DNA of 64,000 nucleotides, taken from Malacoplasma iowae (GTDB lineage: Bacteria; Bacillota_I; Bacilli_A; Mycoplasmatales; Mycoplasmoidaceae). The position numbers and the translations under genes are program-made. Positions 44,247 through 54,405 of this stretch are shown here, piece by piece. The notes below the pieces were generated by a model. It saw only the letters and a list, made by a program, of their open reading frames with translations, was not told the DNA's origin and searched no databases. Location of the stretch: the NCBI RefSeq assembly GCF_900660615.1, contig NZ_LR215023.1, positions 1 through 64,000 of the forward strand, in the 5' to 3' direction. The stretch's first letter is position 1. Each line of letters starts with the position of its first letter.

Positions 44247-44673
44247 TAAAAAAAATGCTGCTATTTTTCCTGGAACTTTTGAAGTGTTTCACTTAGGTCA
44301 TGTTGATATATTAAAAAAAGCACTTAAATTGTTTAAAAAAGTTTATGTTGTTGTTTCAAATAATCCTGAAAAAGATCCAAAAACTTTAGACCAAAGATTT
44401 CTTAGGACTAAGATAGTTTTACAACAATTAAAACTAGCAAATGTTGAGGTTGTTAAAAATGAAGGAAGGACAATAGATATTGCTAATAAACTTGAGTGTT
44501 ATTATATAATAAGAGGTGTAAGAAATAATTTTGATTTGGATTATGAAATCAAATTATATGATTCTTACAAAGAAATAAATCATAATTTTGAAACAATTTT
44601 ATTGATTTCAGATTATGAGTTTCGTAAGCTATCTTCAACAAGGATATTAAGGAGTTTAAAAAATGAAAAATAG
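44239..44673 (+). CDS. coaD: Phosphopantetheine adenylyltransferase
   Basis: CoaD makes dephospho-CoA from phosphopantetheine and ATP, the fourth step from pantothenate. The 144-residue protein has the nucleotidyltransferase motif FPGTFEVFHLGH (HxGH), then RGVRNNFDLDYE and the C-terminal KLSSTRI. GGAG at 44226-44229 supports the ATG at 44239. The gene overlaps the hydrolase by 8 bases and ldh by 11, indicating coupled translation. Asp is replaced by Glu in the usual GSFDP segment, a common variation. Confidence 0.93.
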   Translation: MNNKKNAAIFPGTFEVFHLGHVDILKKALKLFKKVYVVVSNNPEKDPKTLDQRFLRTKIVLQQLKLANVEVVKNEGRTIDIANKLECYYIIRGVRNNFDLDYEIKLYDSYKEINHNFETILLISDYEFRKLSSTRILRSLKNEK

Positions 44674-45601
44674 AAAAGTGGTTCTAATTGGTTGTGGAGC
44701 TGTTGGACAAGCATTTTTATATGGGGCTTTAAACCAAAACCTATTTGATGAATATGTATTAATTGATGCATTTGAAAATGCAGCTAAAGGAAATGCAATT
44801 GATACATCTGATGCTATTCCTAACTTAGTTCAACCACCAAAATATGTTAAAGCTGGTACATATGAAGATTGTGCAGATGCTGACATTGTTGTTATTACAG
44901 CTGGTGTTGCTCAAAAACCAGGAGAAACTAGAATTGAACTAATTGGTAGAAATGCAAAAATTATTCAAGATATAGCTACTGAAGTAAAAGATTCTGGATT
45001 TGATGGAATTACTGTAATTGCTTCTAACCCAGTAGATATTATTTCTACAATTTACCAAAGAGTTACAGGTTTTGATGTTCACAAAATTATTGGAACTGGA
45101 ACATCACTTGATTCAGTTAGATTAAATAGATTAATTGCTGAAAAATATGATGTTTCACCAAAAAGTGTTTGTGCTTATGTAGTTGGTGAACATGGAGATA
45201 CATCTGTATCTGTATTCTCAAAAGCTACAATTGGTGGTATCCCATTATCTAAATTTGGTAAAAAAATGACTGAATCTCAACAAAGAAAGATGCACAATGA
45301 AGTTATGAGAATGGCTTATAAAATCATTAATCTTAAAAGAGCAACTTTCTATGGTATTGGGGCTGCTATTAACAAAATTTGTAGAGCAGTTTTACAAGAC
45401 GAAAACATTGTACTACCAGTATCTTGTGTAACTAAAGGTACTTTTGAAATGCAACTTGGTTGACCAGCAGTTGTTAATAAAAATGGTTGAAGCAAACCAT
45501 TAAAATTAGAATTAAATGCTGAAGAAAGAAGAAAATTCAACAAGTCTGCTAAAGAAATGAAAAAAGTTTTTGATGAAGCTATAAGTGAACTTGGACTTTA
45601 A
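44663..45601 (+). CDS. ldh: L-lactate dehydrogenase
   Basis: LDH reduces pyruvate to lactate and regenerates NAD+, the main redox outlet of fermenting mollicutes. The 312-residue enzyme has the NAD motif LIGCGAVGQAF, the substrate-specificity loop AQKPGETR with Gln (lactate rather than malate), the Arg of GTSLDSVRLNR, and the catalytic His in VVGEHGDTSVSVF. It overlaps coaD by 11 bases, with AAGGAG in the coaD end as ribosome-binding site. A perfect terminator follows. Confidence 0.96.
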
Positions 45602-45621
45602 GATTCGTTAAAAAAATATTC

Positions 45622-45656
45622 CACAATAAGGTCCAAAAACCTTATTGTGTTTTTTA
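45622..45656 (+). terminator. Terminator after ldh
   Basis: CACAATAAGG / CCTTATTGTG, a perfect 10-bp stem with an 8-base loop and six T. The next gene's ATG is only about 6 bases after the T run. Confidence 0.9.
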
Positions 45657-45661
45657 TTAAA

Positions 45662-46492
45662 ATGAAATTATTTATATTTGATATTGATGGGACTTTGTTG
45701 AATGACAATAAAAAAATAAATGATTCAACCAAAAAAGCAATTAAGCAATTATTAGCACAAAACAATAAAGTTATTTTGTGTACTGGTAGAACTCCAATTC
45801 AAGCACAAGGAGTTATAAAAGAACTTAATTTACAAGATTATATTATTGGTAATAATGGTGCTTGTTGATTAAACTTAAAAGATAATTCTTGTTGAAAATC
45901 AAATCATACAATCCCAAGTCAAACGAGAAAATTATTTTATAAGATAGCAAAAAAACTTAAAAGAGAATTATTATTTAGTGATGGGTTTAAATATTGAAGA
46001 GTTTATTTTGGTAATAATCCAAAACAAGATATCAATGACCCCCTTTATTTCATAGGGGGGACTAGTAAAGAACCTATCTATGATGATTGAAATAAGATCA
46101 AAAAAATTTACTTTAGATCAAAAGAAATTGTTCAAGTTTCAATTAAAATGGAAAGTAAACTGTTACCACAATATTTATCTATTGTTAAAGAAAAATCAAA
46201 AGAAGATATAGAAATTCTTGAAACATCAAGAGTTTATATACAAGCACTGAACATAAACAACAATAAGTGAAATGGAATTAAAGAAATTTTAAAAAAAGAA
46301 AATATAGTTAACAAAGAAAACATTTATTGTTTTGGTGATTCAGATAATGATTTGTCTATGATAAAAAATTGTGCTAATGGTATTGTTATGGGGAATGCAT
46401 GTGACAAACTTAAACAACATGCAAAAGAAATAATAGGAAATAATAATGAAGATGCAATTTTTAATTTTTTAAAATCTAAAAAATTAATTTAA
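45662..46492 (+). CDS. Cof-type HAD-superfamily phosphatase
   Basis: A 276-residue HAD-IIB hydrolase with the nucleophile motif FDIDGTLL, motif II in LCTGRT and motif IV FGDSDNDLSM. The IIB cap holds the family's middle region. These enzymes dephosphorylate sugar phosphates or cofactors, and the substrate is unknown. The ATG at 45662 is directly behind the ldh terminator and has no ribosome-binding site. A possible GTG at 45647 is inside the hairpin and less likely. Several TGA codons are Trp. Confidence 0.9.
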
Positions 46493-46557
46493 TAGTTAGC
46501 TCTTATAATTTAACTTTTATATATTTAAGTTTATATTTTGTTTTTCTATTTTTTCTT

Positions 46558-46563
46558 TATAAT
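46558..46563 (+). promoter_or_regulatory. -10 element of tsf
   Basis: A TATAAT 32 bases before the tsf ATG, in a spacer of about 100 bases (46493-46595) that holds nothing else. TGAGG at 46584-46588 is the ribosome-binding site. Confidence 0.5.
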
Positions 46564-46595
46564 AATTAAGATGAATTTTACAATGAGGTATAAAA

Positions 46596-47489
46596 ATGAG
46601 CAGTATTACTGAAAAAATTAAAGAACTAAGACAAAGAACACAAGCTGGTTTTATGGACTGTCAAAAAGCATTGAAAGAATGCGGAGAAGACGTTGAAAAA
46701 GCAATAATTTGACTTAGAGAAAAAGGTATAGCTAAAGCAGCTAAAAAAGCAGATGCTATTGCAGCTGAAGGTTTAACTAATGCTATTGTTAAAGATGATC
46801 TAGGTTTAGTTATTGAAGTAAATACTCAGACTGACTTTGTTGCAAAAAACGAAAACTTTACTGAATTATTTAATGAAATTGCAGAAGCTATTTTTAAAAA
46901 CAAAAAAACTTCTAAAGAAGAAGTTGAAGAAATGAAACTTCCAAGTGGTAATGATGTTAAGACTGCTTGTGTGGAATTAACAGCTAAAATTGGAGAAAAA
47001 ATTGAATTTAGAAGAGCAGAATTAATTTCAAAAACTAAAGACCAAACATTTGGTGCTTACCAACACTCAAATGGTAGAATTTCTTCTATAGTTTTAATTG
47101 ATGGTAAAGTAAGTGCTGATGTTGCTAAAGATGTTGCTATGCATTTAACAGCAATGAATCCAAGATTTTTAAATAAAGATTCTGTTGACAAAAATTGATT
47201 GGAAACAGAAAAGAAATTACTTTTAGAAAAATCTAAAGAAGAAGCTAAATCAGCTAAAAAAGATCCAAAATTTGCTGAAAAAATCGTTGAAGGAAGACTA
47301 AACAAAATTCTTGCAGAAAATTGTTTAGAAGACCAACCATTTTTCAAAGAACCTTCTTTAACTATTAAAAAATATCTAGAACAAAACAAAGGTAAACTTG
47401 TTAAAATGGTTCGTTTTGAATTAGGTGAAGGTATTGAAAAGAAAGTAGTAGACTTTGCTAGCGAAGTTGCTGCTCAAATGAAGAAATAG
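46596..47489 (+). CDS. tsf: Elongation factor Ts
   Basis: EF-Ts exchanges GDP for GTP on EF-Tu. The 297-residue protein opens with [19 protein letters not shown] and includes the signature [14 protein letters not shown]. Dimerisation subdomains are of normal length. It starts a cluster tsf-pyrH-frr-uppS-cdsA, the usual Firmicutes order but without rpsB at the front. TGA at 47196-47198 is Trp. Confidence 0.97.
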
Positions 47490-47547
47490 ATTTGATTTTT
47501 ATCAAATTTATTTTTTTAATGCTTTAAAATAAAAATGTAGGGAAAAT

Positions 47548-48270
47548 ATGAATAGTACTCAAACTAAAAAACAAACCATTATGTTAAAGTTAAGTGGAGC
47601 ATCATTAAAAGATGGTGATTCTGATAATCCTATTTCTTTTGATGTTTTGCAACATTTAGCAGAACAAGTTAAATTACTTACACCATATTACAATATTGCT
47701 ATTGTTTTAGGTGGTGGAAACATTTGAAGAGGAAAAATTGTTAAAGAAATAAACATGGAAAGACACCAAGCTGATTACATGGGTATGCTTGCAACTGTCA
47801 TTAATTCAATTGCTTTAGAATCAGCTTTCAAAAATAATGGAATAAAAACAAAAGTATATAGCAAATTAGAAATTACAAAAGTTTGCGATGACTATTTAAT
47901 TAGAAATGTATTAAATGATCTTGAAAATGGTGTTGTCACTATTTTGGCTGGTGGAACTGGTAGTCCATTTTTTACAACAGATACTGGAAGTGCAATTGCT
48001 GCAATTGAAATAAAAGCTGATGCAATATTAATGGGTAAAAACGATGTTGATGGTGTTTGCTCAGATGACCCTAAAGTAAATCCAAATGCTATTTTTTATC
48101 CAAAACTAACTTATGATGATCTATTTGTAAAAGATTTAAAAGTTATGGATGCTACTGCTATATCTTTATGTAAAGAATACAAAATATCTTTAATTGTATT
48201 TAAGATAAATGAAAAATGAAGTATTATAAAAACTTTAAAAAAAGAAAACAAATTTACATTAATTAATTAA
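47548..48270 (+). CDS. pyrH: UMP kinase
   Basis: PyrH phosphorylates UMP to UDP and belongs to the amino-acid-kinase fold. The 240-residue product has MLKLSGASLK, VLGGGNIWRGK, ILAGGTGSPFFTTDT and the DGVCSDDPK nucleotide segment. AGGGA precedes the ATG. Length and order match the hexameric bacterial enzymes. It is transcribed with tsf and frr. Confidence 0.96.
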
Positions 48271-48283
48271 AAGGAAATTATTT

Positions 48284-48835
48284 ATGGAATGAAATATTTT
48301 TAAAAAAGAATTTGAAGATAAAGCTAATGAAAAAATTGAATGATTTCAAAGTGAATTTGACAAAATTAAAACTGGAAGACCAAATCCTGCAATTTTAGAT
48401 TCTGTTCATGTTGAAGCTTATGGAGCAAAAAGTAAAATTATAGAAATAGCTAATGTTCAAGTTGTTGAAGGAAAACAATTAGTTATTAAACCATATGATA
48501 AATCTTTGATTCAAACAATAACTGCAGATATATTAAAAAGTAATTTAGGGTTAAATCCACAAGCTGATGCTGAATTAATTAGAATTAATTTTCCTCCACA
48601 AACTGAAGAAACAAGAAAAGCATCAGTAAAAAAAGCTAAAGAATTTGTGGAACAAGCTAAAATTGGAATAAGAAACATAAGAGCAGATGTTCACAAAAAA
48701 TATAAAAATGATAAAGAAGTTAGTGAAGATTTAATTAAATATTTTGACACTGAATTAGATAAAATAACAAAAGCTTACAACACAAAAATTGACGAAGCTT
48801 TTGCAAAAAAAGAAAAAGACTTAATGCACTTATAA
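48284..48835 (+). CDS. frr: Ribosome recycling factor
   Basis: RRF splits terminated ribosomes with EF-G. The 183-residue protein has the family pattern: [39 protein letters not shown], then the helical hairpin [27 protein letters not shown] precedes the ATG at 48284, 13 bases after pyrH. The stop (48833-48835) is followed one base later by the uppS start. Confidence 0.96.
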
Positions 48836-48836
48836 G

Positions 48837-49523
48837 ATGAATAATAGTTTAAACCATATTGCATTCATTATGGATGGAAATGGTAGATGAGCTAAAAAAA
48901 GAAACAAAAAAAGAATTTTTGGTCATGCACAGGGTGTTAAAGTAATTCCCGATATAATTAAAGAGTGCATAAATCAAAAGATTAAGTTTGTTTCTTTTTT
49001 TGCATTTAGTGTTGAAAATTGAAATCGTCCTAAAGAAGAAGTAAACTTTTTATTATCTTTAATAACTAAATATGCAACAAAAAAAATTATTAATGATCTA
49101 AATAAAATAGATGCAAAAGTTAATTGAATAGGATTTGAAGATAAGCTTGATAAAAAAACTTTGGATGCTATTAAATTAATTGTTGATAACACTAAAGAAA
49201 ATAAAAATATTATAGTAAATATATTTTTTAATTATAGTGGAACAAAAGATTTAAACAATGCAATCAATCTTGCTATAAAAGATAAAGACAATCAAAAAGA
49301 AGATATAAAAAAATATTTATTAACATCAAATTTACCACCAATTGATTTATTAATTAGAACGGGTGGCGAATATAGGATTAGTAATTTTTCACTATATGAT
49401 TTAGCATATAGTGAAATTATTATAGAGAATACGATGTGGCCAGATTATAATAAAGAATTGTTAAAAACTAACATAAATGAATATAATAATAGGCATAGAC
49501 GTTTTGGGAAAATAGAAGAATAG
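48837..49523 (+). CDS. uppS: Isoprenyl (undecaprenyl) diphosphate synthase
   Basis: A 228-residue cis-prenyltransferase that extends farnesyl diphosphate. Signatures are AFIMDGNGRWAKKR with the catalytic Asp, FSVENWNRPKEE, and RTGGEYRISNF near the C-terminus. In walled bacteria the product carries peptidoglycan precursors; mollicutes lack a wall, so here it may serve glycolipids, glycosylated surface molecules or be vestigial. It starts one base after frr, and cdsA starts two bases after it. Confidence 0.93.
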
Positions 49524-49524
49524 T

Positions 49525-50628
49525 ATGCAAATTAATAAACTTGATGACACTAAAAGAAAAACTTTAGCTAATAGAACTATTGTTTCTATAATCATTTTGT
49601 TTTACTACATTCTAACTTTACTTTTCTCTTTTTTATCTGATAGTACAATTTTGTCTTTAACATCAACTGATGTTATTAGTTCATTAAGTACTAGAGGTAT
49701 AATGGGAATTGTTTTTGTTGTATCTTTTTTTGTTCCATTACCAATGGCAATATATGAATTTAATAAATTAATTTTTGGTAAAAATATTAAATCATTTATT
49801 GTATTACTAATAGTTTCAAGTTTGTATTATCTTGCCCCAAACATAACCTATATAGTATTAAAAAACTTTGTACAAATAAATAGATTCCAAGTAACAGACA
49901 AATTATATTTGCAAACAGAACTTTATTTTTATTTGTCTTTTATATTAGTTCAATCTTTAATTTTATTTGTTGTTTTGAACACAACACTAATACTTAATAA
50001 AAAAAATAATGTTAAAAACACAGTAACTATTAACGGTTTGGGATTTGTAATTAATTTTGGATTTTTGTCTTTATGTTATATTGGATTGGCTAAGTCTTGA
50101 GTTTTATTATTGTTTTTATTTTTCATTATTTGATCAACAGATGTTTTTTGTTATTTGTGTGGTTCTTTTTTTGGGAAGAAACAACTTGTTCCAAAAATTT
50201 CACCAAATAAAACAGTAGAGGGTGCAATATATGGTGCAATAACAGCAACTGTTATAACATTAGCTTATCCTGGATTATTATTAATAAATACATCTAATTT
50301 ACTTTTCGACAAAATATTGTGAGTTAATATTGGATATTTAGTAGACAGCAAAAACCAAACTTTGTTAACTCAAGAAGCACCACTATATGTAAGTTGAATT
50401 TTATTAATATTTTTAATTTTATGTTTAGTTATCACTTGTATGATTGGTGATTTATTATTTAGTTATGTTAAAAGAGTTTATGAAATAAAAGACTATAGTA
50501 ATGTGTTAAGAACTCATGGCGGTGTTTTGGATAGATTAGATTCTATATTGTTTACTGGAACATGTTTTACAATATTTTTTATGGTAATCCAACCAATTAT
50601 GTTATTTTGGTTTGGCAAAAATATGTAA
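49525..50628 (+). CDS. cdsA: Phosphatidate cytidylyltransferase
   Basis: CdsA forms CDP-diacylglycerol from phosphatidate and CTP at the membrane, feeding phospholipid synthesis. The 367-residue protein has about eight hydrophobic helices. The C-terminal signature runs from SPNKTVEGAIYGA to GDLLFSYVKRVYEIKDYSN and HGGVLDRLDSILF. It is longer than E. coli CdsA because of loops between early helices. It ends the tsf cluster at a hairpin that overlaps its stop codon. Confidence 0.94.
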
Positions 50629-50674
50629 TTTATCTTGCTTGAATAAAACAAAGGATAAATTACATATTTTTTTA
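50621..50674 (+). terminator. Terminator after cdsA
   Basis: ATATGTAATTTATC (50621-50634) and GATAAATTACATAT (50654-50667), a perfect 14-bp stem around a 19-base loop and followed by T. The left arm includes the stop codon. Confidence 0.75.
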
Positions 50675-51033
50675 TTGTTCTATATTTTTAACCAAATACA
50701 AAAAACCATTTTTTGTTGTTTAATATATTGTTTAAAAAATGTAAAAGTTCAAAAGCAATATTAATAATATATTTTTGAACTCATAAAAACAGTTATTAGT
50801 TTGAGACATTTATGATCTTAAATATTTTATTTTAAAAAAACATAAAAAATAAAAAGCTATTTTTATTAACTTACATTTTGGTTGTAGTAAACACTTTATA
50901 ATATTCATTTTTAAATGGCATTAAATACAAAAAAATGCTAATAGCATTAATTTAAAAATTTTTTATATATATTTTCCAAATCACACGGAAAATTAATTAT
51001 TAAATATATTATTAAATTTTTCTATTTTTTTTG
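50675..51033. other. Gene-free spacer before the S10 operon
   Basis: No gene is supported. One hairpin (AGTTCAAAA / TTTTGAACT, 50746-50781) and the palindrome AATGCTAATAGCATT (50934-50948) are present. A TATAAT occurs at 50897-50902 without a good -35. I could not recognise a structured RNA. Confidence 0.5.
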
Positions 51034-51039
51034 TATAAT
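51034..51039 (+). promoter_or_regulatory. Promoter (-10) of the S10 operon
   Basis: TATAAT in TTGTATAATT (51031-51040), 136 bases before the rpsJ start. The preceding sequence is almost all A and T with no convincing -35. Confidence 0.55.
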
Positions 51040-51044
51040 TATAA

Positions 51045-51175
51045 AGTATTGTACCTATATGTTAAGATTGCTGATACACCAATATTAGTTGTCGAGTGAT
51101 CAGGTAACTTATAATAGGTCTTTATTTAACAAATTCGGATATTTGTTAAAAGTATTGAAAGGACAACTAGAAAGT
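51045..51175 (+). promoter_or_regulatory. Structured leader of the S10 operon
   Basis: The ~130-base leader has a perfect 10-bp hairpin (TTTAACAAAT / ATTTGTTAAA, 51125-51150, loop TCGGAT). Outside it TAGTTGTC (51086-51093) pairs with GACAACTA (51162-51169). The outer pairing covers the purine-rich ribosome-binding site AAAGGA just before the ATG at 51176, so folding could shield rpsJ translation. Ribosomal-protein autoregulation is an inference; L4-type control of S10 leaders is known in other bacteria. Confidence 0.5.
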
Positions 51176-51481
51176 ATGAAAAACGAATTGAAAATAAAAT
51201 TATTTTCTTATGATCATAGATTACTAGATGCATCTGTAAGAAAAATAATTAAAACTTCAAAAGATAGCGGGGCTTCTGTAAAAGGACCTATTCCGCTACC
51301 AACTAAAAAGGAAGTATTTACAATTTGTCGTTCTCCACACGTAAACAAACCATCACGTGAACAATTTGAAAGAAGAACGCACAAACGTTTAATTATATTA
51401 ACTAACACTACAGAAAAAACTAGAGAAGGTTTAAAGAATTTGATTATCCCGTCTGGTGTTGATATTCAAATTACTTTATAA
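51176..51481 (+). CDS. rpsJ: 30S ribosomal protein S10 (uS10)
   Basis: uS10 also acts as NusE in transcription complexes. The 101-residue protein starts [20 protein letters not shown] and carries the family signature [20 protein letters not shown]. The frame is open upstream, but family length and AAGGA near 51159 place the start at 51176. First gene of the S10-spc operon. Confidence 0.97.
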   Translation: MKNELKIKLFSYDHRLLDASVRKIIKTSKDSGASVKGPIPLPTKKEVFTICRSPHVNKPSREQFERRTHKRLIILTNTTEKTREGLKNLIIPSGVDIQITL

Positions 51482-51508
51482 AAGATCTAATAAAATAGAG
51501 GTAACAAT

Positions 51509-52255
51509 ATGAAAATGTTATTAGGGAAAAAAGTTGGAATGACTCAACTATTCTTAGAGAGTGGTAAAGCAATTCCTGTAACTATTATTCATGCTGAACC
51601 TAATGTGGTGTTAGAAAATAAAACAAAAGAAAAAAATGGATACGTTGCTACTAAAGTTGGTTTTGGTGATGTTGAAGCTAAAAGAGTTAACAAACCAACA
51701 ATGGGGACGTTCAAAAAAATTAAACAAGATCCTAAAAAACACATTAAAGAATTTAGAGATGTTGAAGGATATAACGTAGGAGATAAAATCTGCGTTGATG
51801 TATTTTCAAATGGTGATTTAGTTGATGCTCAAGCAATAACTAAAGGTCATGGATTTACTGGTGCTATAAAAAGATGAAACTTTAAAGTTGGACCATTAGG
51901 TCATGGTGCTGGTTATCCACATAGATATCAAGGTTCTATTTCTTTTGGTCGTGGTGGTAGCCAAGGGCAAAGAGTACCTAAAGGTAAAAAAATGTCAGGT
52001 CACTATGGACATGAACTTGTAACTATTCAAAACTTAACTGTTGTAAATGTTGATAAAGAAAAAAACTTAATTTTAGTTCAAGGAAGTGTTCCAGGACCAA
52101 ATAAAGGTTTAGTTTTACTAAAAACTACTACAAAAGCTGTTAAGAAAATTGAACCTTTAAAATTGTCTACAGGAAAAGTTAAAGAATCAGCTGTTATTGC
52201 AGAAGCTGCTCACCACACAGAAGGTGCAGCAGCAGAAGCTGCGAAAGGAGAATAG
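51509..52255 (+). CDS. rplC: 50S ribosomal protein L3 (uL3)
   Basis: uL3 is a 23S rRNA primary binder reaching the peptidyl-transferase centre. The core has [12 protein letters not shown], the loop [13 protein letters not shown] and [12 protein letters not shown]. Length is 248 against ~210, because of an Ala/Glu-rich tail of about 35 residues. GAGGT precedes the ATG; a second ATG two codons on could also serve. Confidence 0.96.
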
Positions 52256-52258
52256 AAT

Positions 52259-52894
52259 ATGCCATCAATTACATTAATTACTGATTTAAATGGAAACACA
52301 AAAAGTGTTGATTTAAAAAATACTAAGTTAATTGAAAAGAAAATTAATAACCAAGTTATTTATGATTCTATTCTTGTAGCAAATGCTGGTGAAAGACAAG
52401 GAACTCACTCAACTTTATCAAAAGGTGAAGTTAGAGGTGGTGGTAGAAAACCATATAGACAAAAACACACTGGTAGAGCAAGACAAGGTTCTATTAGAAA
52501 CCCTCAATGAGTTGGTGGTGGTGTTGCTTTTGGTGTTACTCCAGAAAAAAACTATAAATTAAAACAAAACTCTAAAGCTAACAAATTAGCTTTTAGATCA
52601 GCTATAACTTTAAAAATTAATAGTAATTCATTAAATTTATTAGTTGATAAAGTTGATATTAAAAAACCATCAACTAAATCAATTGATGCATTACTTAAAA
52701 AATTAAAATATACAAATAAGAAAATTTTATTTGTATTAAATGATGAAAATGATAACTTACTTAAATCATGTAGAAATATTGAAACAGTTGAATCTAAATT
52801 ATGAAACCAAGTTTCTACAAGAGATATCATTGCAAGTGATTTAGCTATTATTCAAGAAGATGCTTTTAACAAAATTTCGGAGGTATTTGCATAA
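52259..52894 (+). CDS. rplD: 50S ribosomal protein L4 (uL4)
   Basis: A 211-residue uL4 lining the exit tunnel, with the basic loop [19 protein letters not shown] and [18 protein letters not shown]. In many bacteria it represses its own operon by binding the S10 leader, relevant to the structured leader here. AAAGGAG precedes the ATG and the stop overlaps rplW by one base. TGA is Trp in NPQWVG. Confidence 0.96.
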
Positions 52895-53223
52895 TGGATT
52901 TACTAAGTGTAATTGTTAAACCTGTTTTTTCCGAAAAAAGTTATGGTTTAAAAGCTGAAGAAATAAAAAAATACATGTTTGAAGTTAACAAAAAAGCTAA
53001 CAAATATGAAATTGCTTTAGCGTTTGAAATGATTTATGGAATTAAACCTGAAAAAATCAACATTGTTAATAGAAAACCTACAGCAATTAGAACTGGAACA
53101 AGAAATCCAGGATTAACTAAATTTAAAAAAATTGCATACATCACTTTACCAAAAGGTGTTGATATAGCAATGGATGAAGAAGAAGCTAAAGAAGCTAAAG
53201 AAACTAAAAAAGAAAATAAGTAA
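52894..53223 (+). CDS. rplW: 50S ribosomal protein L23 (uL23)
   Basis: A 109-residue uL23, the docking site near the exit tunnel for trigger factor and SRP. It reads VIVKPVFSEKSYGL, then VNIVNRKPTAIRTG. A Glu/Lys tail of about 16 residues extends the end. The start overlaps the rplD stop by one base, with CGGAGG upstream. Confidence 0.95.
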   Translation: MDLLSVIVKPVFSEKSYGLKAEEIKKYMFEVNKKANKYEIALAFEMIYGIKPEKINIVNRKPTAIRTGTRNPGLTKFKKIAYITLPKGVDIAMDEEEAKEAKETKKENK

Positions 53224-53270
53224 TTACTAATTATTAGGCGAAAAGCAAATTTAAGAAAGGATATGCATGT

Positions 53271-54110
53271 ATGCCAACTAAACGTGTAAAAAGTAGAAGT
53301 AGTGGTGTAAGACAAACAATTGTAATTGATTATAAAAAAGTTCTTACAACAACTTCTCCAGAAAAATCGCTTTTAGTGTCTTTAAGTAAAAATGCTGGTA
53401 GAAACAACCAAGGTAAAATTACTGTTAGACACCATGGTGGCGGTGTAAAACAAAAATACCGTATCGTTGATTTTAAAAGAGACAAAATTAATAAAGTTGC
53501 AACTGTTAAAACAATTGAATACGATCCAAATAGAACATCTTTCATATCATTAGTTGCATATGAAGATGGTGAAAAAAGATATATTATTACTCCAAAAGAT
53601 TTAAAGGTTGGAGACAAAATACTTTCTAGTGATCAATTAATTGATATTAAAGTTGGTAACGCTTTACCAATCAAATATATTCCAGAAGGTACTTTTGTAC
53701 ATAATATAGAATTAATACCACACAAAGGTGGTCAAATGATTAGATCTGCTGGTACATCAGCACAAATTCTTGGTAAAGACGAAACTGGAGAATACACAAT
53801 TGTTAAATTATCTTCAGGTGAAGTTAGAAAAATATTAAATGATTGTATGGCTACAATTGGGGTTGTTTCAAACGAAGACCACAATTTAGTTGTTATAGGT
53901 AAAGCTGGTACTAATAGACACAGAGGTATTAGACCAACAGTTAGAGGGTCAGCTATGAACCCTAATGATCACCCACATGGTGGTGGTGAAGGTAGAAGTC
54001 CAATCGGACATGATGCACCTAGAACTCCATGAGGTAAAAGACACATGGGTGTTAAAACTAGAAATTCAAAAAAATCTTCTACTTCATTAATAGTAAGACG
54101 TAGAAAATAA
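53271..54110 (+). CDS. rplB: 50S ribosomal protein L2 (uL2)
   Basis: A 279-residue uL2 of normal length, with [20 protein letters not shown], the conserved [20 protein letters not shown] and the essential His in [17 protein letters not shown] is Trp in TPWGKR. AGAAAGG about ten bases upstream supports the start. The 47-base gap after rplW holds no other signal. Confidence 0.97.
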
Positions 54111-54129
54111 TTAGAAAGGAAATTGTAAG

Positions 54130-54396
54130 ATGGCAAGAAGTTCAAAAAAAGGACCTTATGTAGAACCAAGTTTAATGAAAAAAGTTAAACTTATGGCTGC
54201 ACAAGATAAAAAGAAACCAATTAAAACTTGATCTAGAAGAAGTACAATTTTCCCTGAATTTGTTGGTTTAACTTTTGAAGTACACAATGGAAAAACTTTC
54301 TCTAATGTTTATGTAACAGAAGATATGATAGGTCACAAACTAGGTGAGTTTTCATTAACTAGAAACTTTAAACAACATACAGGGAATAGAAAATAG
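54130..54396 (+). CDS. rpsS: 30S ribosomal protein S19 (uS19)
   Basis: An 88-residue uS19 from the head of the small subunit: [33 protein letters not shown] and a closing [14 protein letters not shown]. It is too short to stand out among open frames because TGA (Trp) interrupts it at 54229-54231. AGAAAGGA precedes it. Confidence 0.96.
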
Positions 54397-54405
54397 GAGT
54401 AGAAA

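Noticed and set aside
45647-45661. GTG start for the HAD phosphatase inside the ldh terminator
   Set aside because: It would put the first codons inside a stable hairpin; the family begins close to the FDIDGT motif, matching the ATG at 45662.
50675-51033. A hidden small RNA or tRNA before the S10 operon
   Set aside because: Only weak hairpins and one -10-like hexamer were found; no tRNA, tmRNA, SRP or RNase P pattern.
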